A DNA stretch of 64,000 bases from JABLTI01 sp035528035 (GTDB lineage: Archaea; Asgardarchaeota; Heimdallarchaeia; JABLTI01): the NCBI GenBank assembly GCA_035528035.1, contig DATKZI010000012.1, positions 1 to 64,000 of the forward strand. Reading direction: 5' to 3'. Made by a program: the position numbers and the translations under genes. Shown here in pieces: positions 34,583 through 43,776 of the stretch. The stretch's first letter is position 1, and every line of letters begins with the position of its first letter. The notes under the pieces were generated by a model that worked only from the letters and a program-made list of their open reading frames with translations, made no database searches and was not told the origin of the DNA.

Positions 34583-35461
34583 TTGAGTGAACCTTTCAAT
34601 GGAACATTTGGTGTTGAGGAAATTGATACTGCTGTAAATCTAGATGCAGTAATTATAGGAGTGCCTTTTGAAGATAATTCTAAAATTTATCCTAAAGGAG
34701 CTTCGCTTGCACCAAATAAAATACGTGAAATCTCTTATTTCTTTTCAGGACAATCCTTCTCAGAACAAAACATTCATAGTTTGAATGTTCTCGATCTTGG
34801 AGATTTGAAAATAACAAGAAAATATGACGAGACTATGAGCTCATTAGCAGAAAATGTAAGCAAAGTTCTTCAAAAAAATGCTTTGCCTATTATTTTGGGA
34901 GGGGATCACTCAATAGCTTTAGGAACAACCAAAGGTATAATAAAAAGTCAGAAAAAAATTGATGCTGTAATTTGGTTAGATGCACATGTTGATTTAATGG
35001 ACGCCTATCCTGAAAAAGAGAAATATTCTCGTGCAACCAGTTGTAAAAGAATTTTTGATCTGAATTTTTTCAATGCAGAAAATTATTATTTTATTGGTTG
35101 CAGAGGGCATAATCTTGGGTTAGAAGAAGTAGAAATGATAAAAACAAATGGCATGACTACAATTGAAGCTCAATTATTTTCTTCGAGAGATATCTTGAAG
35201 GAAATAAGTAAAATTATTGATCGCCATGATTCTTTTTATGTCTCTTTAGATATTGATGTATTAGATCCAGCTTACGCTCCAGGAGTAAGTGTACCGGAAC
35301 CAGGAGGATTAAGTTCAAGGGAGCTTTTTTCAATTCTCCAAATACTAGCAAATAAGACAAAATGCTTTGAAATTGTTGAAATTAATCCAAATAAAGATTT
35401 CAATGATTTGACCTCCATGGTTGCTTGTAAAGCTATTTTTGAATTATTGGACTCAAAATAG
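34583..35461 (+). CDS. Ureohydrolase (agmatinase/arginase) family protein with altered active site
   Basis: Mn-dependent ureohydrolase fold, 292 residues. Metal ligands are complete: GGDH (His109), DAHVD (Asp133, His135, Asp137) and SLDIDVLDPAYAPG (Asp223, Asp225). Agmatinases have a conserved His in S-H-(A/G)-T about 12-15 residues after DAHxD; here the segment is YSRAT, with Arg150 at that spot, so the usual catalytic His is absent. It may act on a different guanidino substrate or be inactive. Agmatinase feeds putrescine synthesis in archaea. TTG start at 34583 behind AAGGT. Confidence 0.78.
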   Translation: MSEPFNGTFGVEEIDTAVNLDAVIIGVPFEDNSKIYPKGASLAPNKIREISYFFSGQSFSEQNIHSLNVLDLGDLKITRKYDETMSSLAENVSKVLQKNALPIILGGDHSIALGTTKGIIKSQKKIDAVIWLDAHVDLMDAYPEKEKYSRATSCKRIFDLNFFNAENYYFIGCRGHNLGLEEVEMIKTNGMTTIEAQLFSSRDILKEISKIIDRHDSFYVSLDIDVLDPAYAPGVSVPEPGGLSSRELFSILQILANKTKCFEIVEINPNKDFNDLTSMVACKAIFELLDSK

Positions 35462-35573
35462 GAAAGAGAGAACATACAGAAAATTCTTATAATTCAAATA
35501 CGAACAATGAGAACGGATTTAAAGCTTTAATAATCAAAATTTAGTTCTCTAAAAATTAAATGGCGTGTAATAG

Positions 35574-36623
35574 ATGATGAAACCATTATTACCTGTAGAA
35601 GATATTCAACAAATACTCAAAAACTATCTTCTTGACTCAGGTAAAATATGGTCTTTGATACCAAAAAATGCTGCCTTATTGACAATAAAAACACCTGAAA
35701 GAATTCAAACAGGAATGTCCAATAAAGTCTTCTTTCTAGATTTATCATTTGATGTTTCAGGCAGGGAGTTTTGGAAGAGTGTTGTTTTACGAATTTATCC
35801 CGAAAAACATGATCCACTAAAACCCCAAAGAGAATTCAGTAAATTAGGAAGATTACAAGATGCTCCTATACCTGTACCAAAACCATATATTCTTGAAATC
35901 AATCCTAATGTCTTGGGATATCCTTTCTCAATAATTGAAAGAATTCCGGGAGAAACTGCTGAAACAGCCGTCAAGCGATATAAACCAGAAGACTTTGATA
36001 AATTCATAGATGGGTTCGCACAATATCTAGTTAATTTACATAATTTTAGATTCAAAAACTATGGAGTAGAAACACCTAAAGGAATTATTAATGAAGAAAT
36101 TCCTTATGAAAAATATATTCTGAATGATATTAATAGATCATTAAATTTCTTGCGAAAAGCAGGTTATTATATTGATCCTTTGCAAAAATGGTTTATGTCT
36201 TTCAGGAAAGAATTAAAATTAGATAGGTTTTCTTTGCTCCATGGAGATCCTCAACCAAGGAATATTATGGTTCAAGGACCAAAGATAACTGGTTTGATTG
36301 ATTGGGAATACTCAAGATTAGGAGACCCCGCGTTAGATGCAGGTTGGGCTTTATTTTTCTTCTCTTTATATCCGGAATTAGATAATTACCGTCATCAATT
36401 TTATAACAATTACATTAATCGAGTCAAATTGCCTGATATTGGGAATAGGATCTTTTTCTATGAAGTTTATACTGCTGCACGAATGATGGCTTTTGCTGTT
36501 AGCGCACGTGATTATTCAACTGATAAATTTAAAGAAAGTGGAGTATTCCTAAATAAAATACAAGAAGCTTATTTCAAATATGAAGAAAGAATTAGAAATA
36601 TCGTTTCAGTCAATCGGTATTAA
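35574..36623 (+). CDS. Aminoglycoside/choline kinase-like phosphotransferase
   Basis: APH-family kinase (349 residues). Catalytic loop LLHGDPQPRNIMV with the Brenner HGDxxxxN motif near residue 221 and the metal-binding IDWE after it are intact, as is the N-lobe RIYPEKHDPLKPQREFSKL region. Family members phosphorylate small molecules (homoserine, choline, methylthioribose, aminoglycosides, acyl-CoA dehydrogenase-linked fructosamine); the substrate here cannot be told. ATG at 35574. Confidence 0.75.
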   Translation: MMKPLLPVEDIQQILKNYLLDSGKIWSLIPKNAALLTIKTPERIQTGMSNKVFFLDLSFDVSGREFWKSVVLRIYPEKHDPLKPQREFSKLGRLQDAPIPVPKPYILEINPNVLGYPFSIIERIPGETAETAVKRYKPEDFDKFIDGFAQYLVNLHNFRFKNYGVETPKGIINEEIPYEKYILNDINRSLNFLRKAGYYIDPLQKWFMSFRKELKLDRFSLLHGDPQPRNIMVQGPKITGLIDWEYSRLGDPALDAGWALFFFSLYPELDNYRHQFYNNYINRVKLPDIGNRIFFYEVYTAARMMAFAVSARDYSTDKFKESGVFLNKIQEAYFKYEERIRNIVSVNRY

Positions 36624-36700
36624 GAAGAAGAATGTTAGTGAAATAGTACAAAAATATTTTTTTATACTTAATATTGCTAGCATTTAGAAGGTATCAAATA

Positions 36701-37618
36701 ATGGTAATGAATGAATGGATAACAGTTAATATCCCCGCCAAAGGTCCTCTTGACTTAAAACGAACTATAGATACAGGTCACAGTTCCTTTCCAATTCCTC
36801 CCAGTGATAAATCAGGTAGATATTATATGGTTGTAATGATACCTGATTCAAAAAAGAAAGTTTTAAGTAGATTTTATCAGAAAGGAGCAAAACTAATCGT
36901 TGATTTTTCTGTGCATCATCAAGATTTAAATGAAAATGAAGTAAAGTATCTTCGACAACTTTTCAGAAAAATGTTTGGTCTACATATCGATATGAATGAA
37001 TTTTATGAAATATATAAAAAAGATCCAATCGCTCCAGCTTTTCAAGATTGTAATGGTATTAGATTAACAAGTGCTCATGATCTTTATGAAAGTTTGATAT
37101 CTTCAATATTAACCCAAAATAGCTCTATATGGAAATGGGTGGGACAAGCAAGAAAAATAAAAGAACTCATGGGAGATAAATATCCTACAGAGCATTTTAT
37201 GGTTTATTCTTTTCCAGAACCGAAAACAATCTATAGAAATAAACATCTTTTGAAGGAAGCCAAATTAGGTTATAGAGAAGAATATGTGATTGAAACAACA
37301 GAGAATATTGCAAATTATCAGGTGAGACTTGAAAAATTATATGAATATCCAACATTAGAAGCTAAAAAGGAACTACTAAAATTGAAGGGTATAGGTTCAA
37401 AAGTAGCTGATATGTTTTTACTATATGGTTTGGGAAAAATTGATGCCCCTCCAACAGATATTTGGATACAAAGAGGGGTATCACATATTTTCTTCAAAGG
37501 AAAAGAAGTTTCTTTGGAAGAAAGTCGTGATAAGTTAGTCGAACATTATGGCCAATGGGCGGGTTTAGCTCAACTCTATATGTTTGATTGGGTAAGGAAT
37601 CATTCTTCAATCAAATAA
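36701..37618 (+). CDS. HhH-GPD base-excision DNA glycosylase (OGG-like)
   Basis: Removes damaged bases, probably 8-oxoguanine or alkylated purines. The HhH-GPD core (residues ~110-290) has SLISSILTQNSS, the hairpin LLKLKGIGSKVADMFLLYGLGK and the catalytic Asp in APPTDIW; the Lys in GSKVAD matches the Schiff-base Lys of OGG1-type glycosylase/lyases. The N-terminal domain fits the beta-sheet domain of OGG1 and AlkA. ATG at 36701 with GAAGGT at 36687-36692 is preferred over TTG at 36674, giving 305 residues. No Fe-S cysteines follow the core, unlike MutY/Nth. Confidence 0.83.
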   Translation: MVMNEWITVNIPAKGPLDLKRTIDTGHSSFPIPPSDKSGRYYMVVMIPDSKKKVLSRFYQKGAKLIVDFSVHHQDLNENEVKYLRQLFRKMFGLHIDMNEFYEIYKKDPIAPAFQDCNGIRLTSAHDLYESLISSILTQNSSIWKWVGQARKIKELMGDKYPTEHFMVYSFPEPKTIYRNKHLLKEAKLGYREEYVIETTENIANYQVRLEKLYEYPTLEAKKELLKLKGIGSKVADMFLLYGLGKIDAPPTDIWIQRGVSHIFFKGKEVSLEESRDKLVEHYGQWAGLAQLYMFDWVRNHSSIK

Positions 37619-37630
37619 AATTGTTTGTAA

Positions 37631-38491
37631 TTAATTTGACATTATAGTGATATCACAAAATGATTCTCCCTCGAGATCATAATGACGAACATCTAATCGA
37701 TAAAGTTTCTTTGATTGATTGCCTTCAAGGATAATCTCTGAATGACTAAATTTCAGTTTATCCTCTAATTCTTTCATTTCATTTTCATATAGAAGACCCG
37801 ACAAACTAACTAAACTTTTAGCTATTTTATAGAGAATAATTTTCTCTTCTCTACTCATCAAAAGTTGATCAAATGATTCAATTGCTCTGTCTCCTAAATC
37901 GTAAAATAACTCTTCTACTCGAATTTTGCCGTTATATAAGACATTGGTAAAATCAAATTTTGAGGTTTCATAATCTGAACCATATGCAAGTGACCAACTA
38001 GCAACTAGTGACTTATATTTTGTATCTATTTCTTGAAGCATATTCTCTGTATCATCTATAATACTTCGGTTTTTTAAGAAAGGTAAATCTGAAACGTTTC
38101 GTCCTTCCTTCTTTAAAGTCTCGAGTAAATTAGTTACTACAGACTCAAGAAATGCTTTCTCAAATTCACTCAATTGATTATTGATCTGGGATGCTAAAAA
38201 GATGCTCTGAAAGCAGATATTATCTTTAAAAGAACTATGGATAACATAGCCTTGTTCTTCCTCATTTTCCACTATATCATTTGTATCAAAAGGGGAATGA
38301 AAATTTATTCTAACAATAGTCATAGATTCTTGTTCGAATTTTATTTGATCATACTCAAAGAATACGGAAATAGCATAAAGACTACTCGAAAGTAACATCG
38401 TAATTTCAATAGGAAGCAAACCACCTTCTTCAGGCACTTGGTAAAGAAACACTCCTTCACTTGTTGCCCATCGAGTTGGTCTAATCTCCAT
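37631..38491 (-). CDS. Unknown acidic alpha/beta protein (286 aa)
   Basis: No family recognised. The N-terminal half is strand-rich (GVFLYQVPEEGGLLPIEITMLLSSS, ISVFFEYDQIKFE), the middle and end are helical with Leu-rich patterns (LESVVTNLLETLKKEGRN; SREEKIILYKIAKSLVSLSG). It is strongly acidic, has few cysteines and no membrane segment. ATG at 38491 is preferred because GAGG lies nine bases before it; TTG at 38506 is the alternative. Convergent with the DNA glycosylase gene. Confidence 0.5.
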   Translation of the reverse strand: MEIRPTRWATSEGVFLYQVPEEGGLLPIEITMLLSSSLYAISVFFEYDQIKFEQESMTIVRINFHSPFDTNDIVENEEEQGYVIHSSFKDNICFQSIFLASQINNQLSEFEKAFLESVVTNLLETLKKEGRNVSDLPFLKNRSIIDDTENMLQEIDTKYKSLVASWSLAYGSDYETSKFDFTNVLYNGKIRVEELFYDLGDRAIESFDQLLMSREEKIILYKIAKSLVSLSGLLYENEMKELEDKLKFSHSEIILEGNQSKKLYRLDVRHYDLEGESFCDITIMSN

Positions 38492-38538
38492 TCTTTCATT
38501 CCTCAAAATAAATTTATTGCTTTCTATAAAAAGACCTT

Positions 38539-39603
38539 TTAATTTTCTTTTAAATTGTTTTGATTAGATTCTAATTCCTCTTTTCCTTCGACTGTAGAAT
38601 CTTCTTTTTGTTTAAGAACAAGAATTTCATTATTAGAATCCCCATTATCACTTGTAGCACTTATTAATTTACTAAAACTTTCTTTCCTACCATTGCTAAT
38701 AGAAAGGATAATTATTGAAGCTAACATTATGACAATTCCAACAATGGTGACTATAATATCCGTCTCTGTTAATCCATTAGAAGGATTCCATTCATCGAAA
38801 ATGATTATTCCAGATAAAACTGGTATGATTACTTGTATAGCTGTCCAAATAGGTAAAATGATTACTCCATGACCATTTTGATAAGCAATATTAAGCATTA
38901 TGATACCAATAATACTTACAAAAAGAAACATAAGAATGAATACCCAACTATACAATGCGGCATCCCCAAAGAGAGCCCCTTTTAATCCTAAATCGCCAAC
39001 AGATGTTGCTACAGCTTTGTTAAAGATATTTTGTGTAGAGGTCCAAATAGCTGAAGATATCACTAAGAAAATTAATGAAGTGGTTTTCTTTGTTTTTTCA
39101 CTCACTATGTAGGCTATTAACGCTATTGCAGAGATTATTCCAAAAAAGATCATTGAATTAATTGATATGAACATATTTCTCATTACGGTATAATCTAGTG
39201 CTTCAGTAGGGGTTGCAGCTAAACCTATAACAACAATTCCTGCTGCACCAAATATCACACCTAATATATCTAAACGAGTGATTCGTTCTTTAAGATAAAA
39301 ATGAATGAATATAACTAATACTATTAAACCAAAACCATAAAGTGGTTGAATAATTGAAATTGAAGCTAAAGCGAAAGCTCCAGCAGCAAATAAAGTACTA
39401 GAACTATTTAACACTAAACCAAAAATCCAAGCTTTATTGAAGAGCATGTTTTTTATTGATTTCAGAAAACCAGTCTCTTTACTGATTTTAGGGATTTTTG
39501 TAGCAGCTTTTTTCTGAATAGTCATTCCAATGAAATTAACTGAAGCAGAAATTAATTGCAAGAAAATTGCTATAATTAAACCAGCTGTTGGCCCTAATAC
39601 CAT
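38539..39603 (-). CDS. DMT-superfamily (NIPA/EamA-like) membrane transporter
   Basis: About nine to ten membrane helices over 354 residues with the two-halves layout of drug/metabolite transporters. Segments such as GFGLIVLVIFIHFYLKERITRLDILGVIFGAAGIVVIG and IFDEWNP with FLxE-like ends of helices four and nine resemble the NIPA Mg2+-transporter branch and EamA proteins. The last ~45 residues are a charged cytosolic tail. Substrate not evident. ATG at 39603. Monocistronic. Confidence 0.7.
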   Translation of the reverse strand: MVLGPTAGLIIAIFLQLISASVNFIGMTIQKKAATKIPKISKETGFLKSIKNMLFNKAWIFGLVLNSSSTLFAAGAFALASISIIQPLYGFGLIVLVIFIHFYLKERITRLDILGVIFGAAGIVVIGLAATPTEALDYTVMRNMFISINSMIFFGIISAIALIAYIVSEKTKKTTSLIFLVISSAIWTSTQNIFNKAVATSVGDLGLKGALFGDAALYSWVFILMFLFVSIIGIIMLNIAYQNGHGVIILPIWTAIQVIIPVLSGIIIFDEWNPSNGLTETDIIVTIVGIVIMLASIIILSISNGRKESFSKLISATSDNGDSNNEILVLKQKEDSTVEGKEELESNQNNLKEN

Positions 39604-39728
39604 AATAATTGTGCTAGCATTTCAATACTCAAAAAGTTTTGGTGTAATAAGAAAATTATTAGTTAATTGTCAAAGAAAAAGAGTTTTTTATATAAGAGAG
39701 AAAAAAAGATAATTTTGTGTAATTTAAT

Positions 39729-40298
39729 ATGATCCAAATTCGTCTCCTTGAAGCATCAGATTGGCAAGGATTATTTAATCTTGTAAAAGAAGTTGATAAA
39801 GACCTTGTAGGCATGCATAGTTCTACTGAGGAACTAGTAGATGATTGGATTCACACAATAGAAATGGGTGTTTGGGAAATTTATGTAGCAATTTTGCCAC
39901 AAGAAGAAATAAAAAAGGAATTAAATGATAAAAACAAAAGAGTTGTTCGATGGAAGAGATTACCAAATATTCCCAGTGGAATAGTGGGAGTAGTAACTTT
40001 ATACGGTGATTCATCTGATGAAGATATTGAACAAGGAGAATTTGATATTGGTATTACAGTAGCTGAATCTTTTCAAAGAAAAGGTATAGGTAAGGAGCTA
40101 CTACTATTTGTAATCGAACGAGGAAAAGAAATTGGTTATGAACGAGTAACCTTATGGACACGGGTAGATAATATTCCTATGATCAAACTTGCAGAGAAGA
40201 TTGGTTTTAGAAAAGGGAAATCAAGAATTAGAGATGGTTATTCATGGAATCAATATATTCTAGATGTAAAAGAAAAAAAGAATGAAAAAGAAGAATAA
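39729..40298 (+). CDS. GNAT-family N-acetyltransferase
   Basis: A 189-residue GNAT enzyme. Motif A for acetyl-CoA (ITVAESFQRKGIGKELLLFVIERG, residues ~107-130 including R/Q-x-x-G-x-G) and motif B (ERVTLWTRVDNIPMIKLAEKIGFRKG) are clear. The N-terminal part has a longer insert than minimal RimI-like enzymes. Substrate unknown. Convergent with the fumarase genes; their stems overlap. Confidence 0.85.
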   Translation: MIQIRLLEASDWQGLFNLVKEVDKDLVGMHSSTEELVDDWIHTIEMGVWEIYVAILPQEEIKKELNDKNKRVVRWKRLPNIPSGIVGVVTLYGDSSDEDIEQGEFDIGITVAESFQRKGIGKELLLFVIERGKEIGYERVTLWTRVDNIPMIKLAEKIGFRKGKSRIRDGYSWNQYILDVKEKKNEKEE

Positions 40299-40306
40299 TT
40301 CTTCTT
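40288..40306. terminator. Shared hairpin terminator of convergent genes
   Basis: A 9-bp inverted repeat (AAGAAGAAT/ATTCTTCTT) with a one-base centre overlaps the stop regions of the GNAT gene (plus) and the fumarase small subunit (minus); T-rich or A-rich runs lie on both sides. Confidence 0.45.
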
Positions 40307-40916
40307 ATTTTTGTGTTACACCTATTATTTCATAGGCTTTGGCTCTATTCTTTTCAACCTCATCAGAAATCTGCTTGAAAAGACTATTACCATGACTATC
40401 AATTCCTATAGTTAAAGGACCAAATTCTTCTACTTCAAAAATCCAAAGGGCTTCAGGAGTCCCTAAATCCAACCATTCGACACCTTTAACCTTCTTAACA
40501 GCTTTAGCCGCTAAAACAGCAGCCCCGCCTGTAAAAGCTCCGTAAACTGCACCATACTTTTGCATTGCTGCAGCAGTCCTATCGAACATTCCTCCTTTTC
40601 CAATAACAACACTAATTCTGAATTTTTCAATAAATTTATCTTGGAAAATTTCCATCCGAGAAGAGGTTGTTGGTCCAGCTGCAACTACGTGCCATTCACC
40701 TTTAGTATCTTGTTTAACAATTGGACCACAATGAAAAACAGCTAGTCCTTTGAAATCTAATGGAAGTTCTTTCCCTTCTTCTGCATATTCTAAAGCTCTT
40801 AGATGAGCTTCATCTCGAGCAAGAAAGATTGTACCTGAAATGTAGAGAATATCGCCAATTTTTAGTTTGCGAATTTCTTCTTCAGATATTGGTGTGGTTA
40901 ATTTTACTACTGCCAT
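40305..40916 (-). CDS. fumB: Class I fumarate hydratase, beta (C-terminal) subunit
   Basis: Small subunit (203 residues) of the two-subunit Fe-S fumarase, equal to the C-terminal domain of bacterial FumA. It carries LKIGDILYISGTIFLARDEAH, CGPIV, AAGPTTSSRMEIFQDKFIEKF, IGKGGM and GAVYGAFTGGAA-, all typical, and DSHGNSLF at the end. Downstream of and seven bases from the alpha subunit. Tartrate dehydratase shares this fold, but isocitrate dehydrogenase in the window favours a TCA role. Confidence 0.87.
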   Translation of the reverse strand: MAVVKLTTPISEEEIRKLKIGDILYISGTIFLARDEAHLRALEYAEEGKELPLDFKGLAVFHCGPIVKQDTKGEWHVVAAGPTTSSRMEIFQDKFIEKFRISVVIGKGGMFDRTAAAMQKYGAVYGAFTGGAAVLAAKAVKKVKGVEWLDLGTPEALWIFEVEEFGPLTIGIDSHGNSLFKQISDEVEKNRAKAYEIIGVTQK

Positions 40917-40923
40917 TTTTTCA

Positions 40924-41811
40924 TTACTCCTTAATTTTATGGTGTAAATATTTTACTTTCCCATCAGCACTTATTTCCGCGCCTGATTGACGAGCAGCCC
41001 AACATTGAACAGATATTGCCATAGGTAAAGATGCTGGATGGCGAGCAGCATAATCCATATGTACTGCTAAACAAGTGGTTTTGCCACCAAGACCCATTGG
41101 ACCTATTCCCGTGGTGTTAATTGCTTCCTTCATCTTCTTTTCCATTTCAGCAACTTCTTTCATTGGATGTGGTTCACCGATTGGTCTCATTAATTGTTTT
41201 TTAGCTAATTTAATAGCGATATCAGCTCCTCCTCCAATTGCTACTCCAACAACTGTTGGGGGGCAGGGTTGTCCTCCAGCATTGATCATCCAATCTACAA
41301 CTTCTTTCATTACGCCTTTCAAACCAACACCAGGTTTAAGCATTTTAACAGTACTCATATTTTCACTTCCCCCACCTTTTGGAAATGCAGTAATTTTTAT
41401 TTTATCTCCGGGAACAACATCCCAATTGATCCAGGGGATATGCCTGCCGGTATTATCACCTGAGTTACTGCCAAATGGATCAACAGCATTTGGTCGCATA
41501 GGTACTTCCTTTGTAGCCCTTTGTGAGGCTCTAGTAAGCGCTCCTTCAATTTTTCCAAGGTCATCTATAGGACAATCAGCACCTATTTCTACATAATAGA
41601 TATGAATGCCTGTATCTTGACACATTGGAATGCTTAATTTTGAGCCAGCTTCAAAATTTCTAATAATTGCTTCTAATTGACTTTTACCTACTGGATTTGT
41701 TTCAGTTTCATAAGCAGTCTTAATTGCTTTGATCGCATTTTCAGGTAAAACGGTAGAAGAATATTTCAGAAGATTAAAAGCTACCTTTTCAATAATTGGT
41801 GCGAATTCCAT
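40924..41811 (-). CDS. fumA: Class I fumarate hydratase, alpha (N-terminal) subunit
   Basis: Hydrates fumarate to malate with a labile 4Fe-4S cluster. The three cluster cysteines are all visible: MCQDTGIH, QPCPPTVVG and KTTCLAVH. Also present: NSGDNTGRHIPWI and AIGGGADIAIKLAKKQLMRP. The order alpha then beta in one transcript is standard for archaea and many bacteria. Start is ATG at 41829 or 41811; the latter has AAGGGT upstream and gives MEFAPIIEKV, which I prefer. A 268-base AT-rich gap without a gene lies between it and the divergent alpha/beta hydrolase. Confidence 0.88.
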   Translation of the reverse strand: MEFAPIIEKVAFNLLKYSSTVLPENAIKAIKTAYETETNPVGKSQLEAIIRNFEAGSKLSIPMCQDTGIHIYYVEIGADCPIDDLGKIEGALTRASQRATKEVPMRPNAVDPFGSNSGDNTGRHIPWINWDVVPGDKIKITAFPKGGGSENMSTVKMLKPGVGLKGVMKEVVDWMINAGGQPCPPTVVGVAIGGGADIAIKLAKKQLMRPIGEPHPMKEVAEMEKKMKEAINTTGIGPMGLGGKTTCLAVHMDYAARHPASLPMAISVQCWAARQSGAEISADGKVKYLHHKIKE

Positions 41812-42097
41812 TGGTAATTTACCCTTCATTCAAGTTAGAATTATAACTGACATTTAGGATGCATCTCTTTAAAACTCTTATTGCCAAGTCAAAAATCAAG
41901 GCAACTAAAAATACATTCTAACCAAAGCTGCCAGTAATAGGAAAAATTCAAAAAGATATTTGTAAATTACGAACTGTCATTATAGTTTTCCTATCATGAC
42001 TTAATTTCCAACTATGATCAGAAAACGATCGATTATCAATATTAGCTAACAAATAACGATTAATTGATAATTATAACTATTGAATGAGTGAGAATTT

Positions 42098-42859
42098 ATG
42101 CCTAAAATAGCACATGAACATGTAAGATTGGATATTGATGCTCAAATAGTCGTTGCTACGGGATTAGGTGGTGCTGGAAGATATTATCCTGATTATGAAG
42201 TTAAATTTGGAAAAGAAAATTGTACTGTTGTTTGTTGGGATAAAACTTGCACAAATTTAGATTCCCATATTACAAAACTTAAAGCAAATATCCCGAAGAA
42301 AAGACCTTTTATTGGAGTGGGTCATAGTATGGGAGGGTCAATCTGGTTAGAGTTAGTGAGCAGAGAAAATATACCAAACATGACTGGTATAGTTCTAGTA
42401 GGTGCTGCTCGTACCTTAAGAACCGAGCAAGGGCTTCAATTTATGATGAAACGTCATTGGTTCCGTCTTTGGTGGCTTGTTTTGATGCTTACCTTTGCTG
42501 CTCCTATTATGATTTTCATTTGGCGTAAGAAAACCTATGATACGTATCGTGAGATGTGGCGATTTTTGAGAAAAGATGGTGCTAGAAAAATCCATGCCCA
42601 ATATAATCAAACATTGAAAAAACTTGGAGGGGTTACTAGCGTAAAAAATCCTGATTTACCATTACTTTTTGTTCGGTTAAATGAAGACACTTTAGTTGAT
42701 CCTAATGATATAGAATTCACTCGTAAAATGTTCAATAATGTCAGAGAACAAATCATTGAAGTTAATTCTCTTCATCTTACAGAGAAATTTGATTATATAA
42801 CCGTTGAGAAAATTGCCTTAGAAGCAGAATTTCTAGGATTAGTGAATAAAAAGAAATAA
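42098..42859 (+). CDS. Alpha/beta-hydrolase fold protein
   Basis: Serine hydrolase fold, 253 residues. Nucleophile elbow GVGHSMGGSIW (residues ~70-80), an Asp in NEDTLVDPND and a His in NSLHLTEKFD can form the catalytic triad. A strongly hydrophobic stretch (WFRLWWLVLMLTFAAPIMIF, ~125-144) in the cap region could bind lipids or the membrane. It probably cleaves an ester or lipid; substrate unknown. ATG at 42098. Convergent with nadC. Confidence 0.72.
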   Translation: MPKIAHEHVRLDIDAQIVVATGLGGAGRYYPDYEVKFGKENCTVVCWDKTCTNLDSHITKLKANIPKKRPFIGVGHSMGGSIWLELVSRENIPNMTGIVLVGAARTLRTEQGLQFMMKRHWFRLWWLVLMLTFAAPIMIFIWRKKTYDTYREMWRFLRKDGARKIHAQYNQTLKKLGGVTSVKNPDLPLLFVRLNEDTLVDPNDIEFTRKMFNNVREQIIEVNSLHLTEKFDYITVEKIALEAEFLGLVNKKK

Positions 42860-42884
42860 TTTTTCTCTGTTAAAAAAAATAGTG

Positions 42885-42916
42885 ATAAAGTAGTTCACAA
42901 AAGTGTTCTACTTTAT
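42885..42916. terminator. Hairpin between hydrolase and nadC
   Basis: Nine-bp outer stem (ATAAAGTAG/CTACTTTAT) plus a short inner CAC/GTG pairing, with a TT/TT internal loop. It overlaps the nadC stop and may work for both convergent genes. Confidence 0.45.
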
Positions 42917-43776
42917 TTTATTATATCTAAAGATAAATCAGCCGATTTGTAGGAATGTGTTAAAGCACCAGAGGAAATCACATCTGCACCAAGACTTGCG
43001 TAATTTTGTAGATTTCCTTCATTTATTCCTCCACTCAATTCAACAATAACTTTTTCCCTTAGACCTTTTTCTTTCAAAATTCTAATAGCTTCAGTCACTT
43101 TTTCAGGTTTCATATTATCTAACATAATAATATCTGCACCTGCTTTAGCAGCTTCGACCATGGTTTCGAAGTCTTCAACTTCCACTTCAATTTTCTTGGT
43201 GAAACTTAGATGAGTTTTTAAAACATTTATTGCTTCAGTAATAGATTTGAATAGTACTCGATGATTGTCTTTAATCAAAACCATATCATCTAATCGTAAC
43301 CGATGAGTATCCCCACCTCCACAAGCAACAGCATATTTTTCAAGCAAACGTAAACCGGGAGTAGTTTTTCTTGTTGCAGCAACAACAGTATGAGAATCTT
43401 TTGGTACTAATTTAACTAATGACCATGTTTTCGTAGCTATTCCACACATTCGTGAAATTAAATTCAACGCTACGCGTTCTCTTAGAAGGATTTTCTTCAT
43501 AGGACCATAAATTTCTGCAATTGTCTGATCTTTAACTAGTATATCGCCATCCTTAGCTTTAAGCATTACTTGACAACCCTCGGGTTCAAAAATCTCAGGT
43601 ATTAAAACAGCTCCTGCTAATACACATTCTTCTCGAGTAAAAATGCGAGCTTGTACTTGCTTATCTACTGGGAATAATATTTCAGAGGTAATGTCACCAT
43701 ACCCTTCATCCTCTATCATAAAGTTAGTTAACATTTCATGTACAAGTGTTTTTGGCAATGGTAAAATTTTCTTCAT
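42913..43776 (-). CDS. nadC: Quinolinate phosphoribosyltransferase NadC
   Basis: Converts quinolinate and PRPP to nicotinate mononucleotide in de novo NAD synthesis. Conserved parts are ALNLISRMCGIATKTW, the substrate loop AATRKTTPGLRLLEKYAVACGG, HRLRLDDMVLIKDNH and VEVEDFETMVEAAKAGADIIMLDN, all full. 287 residues, the usual length. Its ATG overlaps the nadA stop (ATGA), so they are coupled. NadB is not in the window; aspartate dehydrogenase may supply iminoaspartate. Confidence 0.96.
   Translation of the reverse strand: MKKILPLPKTLVHEMLTNFMIEDEGYGDITSEILFPVDKQVQARIFTREECVLAGAVLIPEIFEPEGCQVMLKAKDGDILVKDQTIAEIYGPMKKILLRERVALNLISRMCGIATKTWSLVKLVPKDSHTVVAATRKTTPGLRLLEKYAVACGGGDTHRLRLDDMVLIKDNHRVLFKSITEAINVLKTHLSFTKKIEVEVEDFETMVEAAKAGADIIMLDNMKPEKVTEAIRILKEKGLREKVIVELSGGINEGNLQNYASLGADVISSGALTHSYKSADLSLDIIK

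Noticed and set aside
41075..41596. 173-residue plus-strand open frame, Pro-rich
   Set aside because: Antisense to the clear fumarase alpha gene; a shadow of its GC-richer codons.
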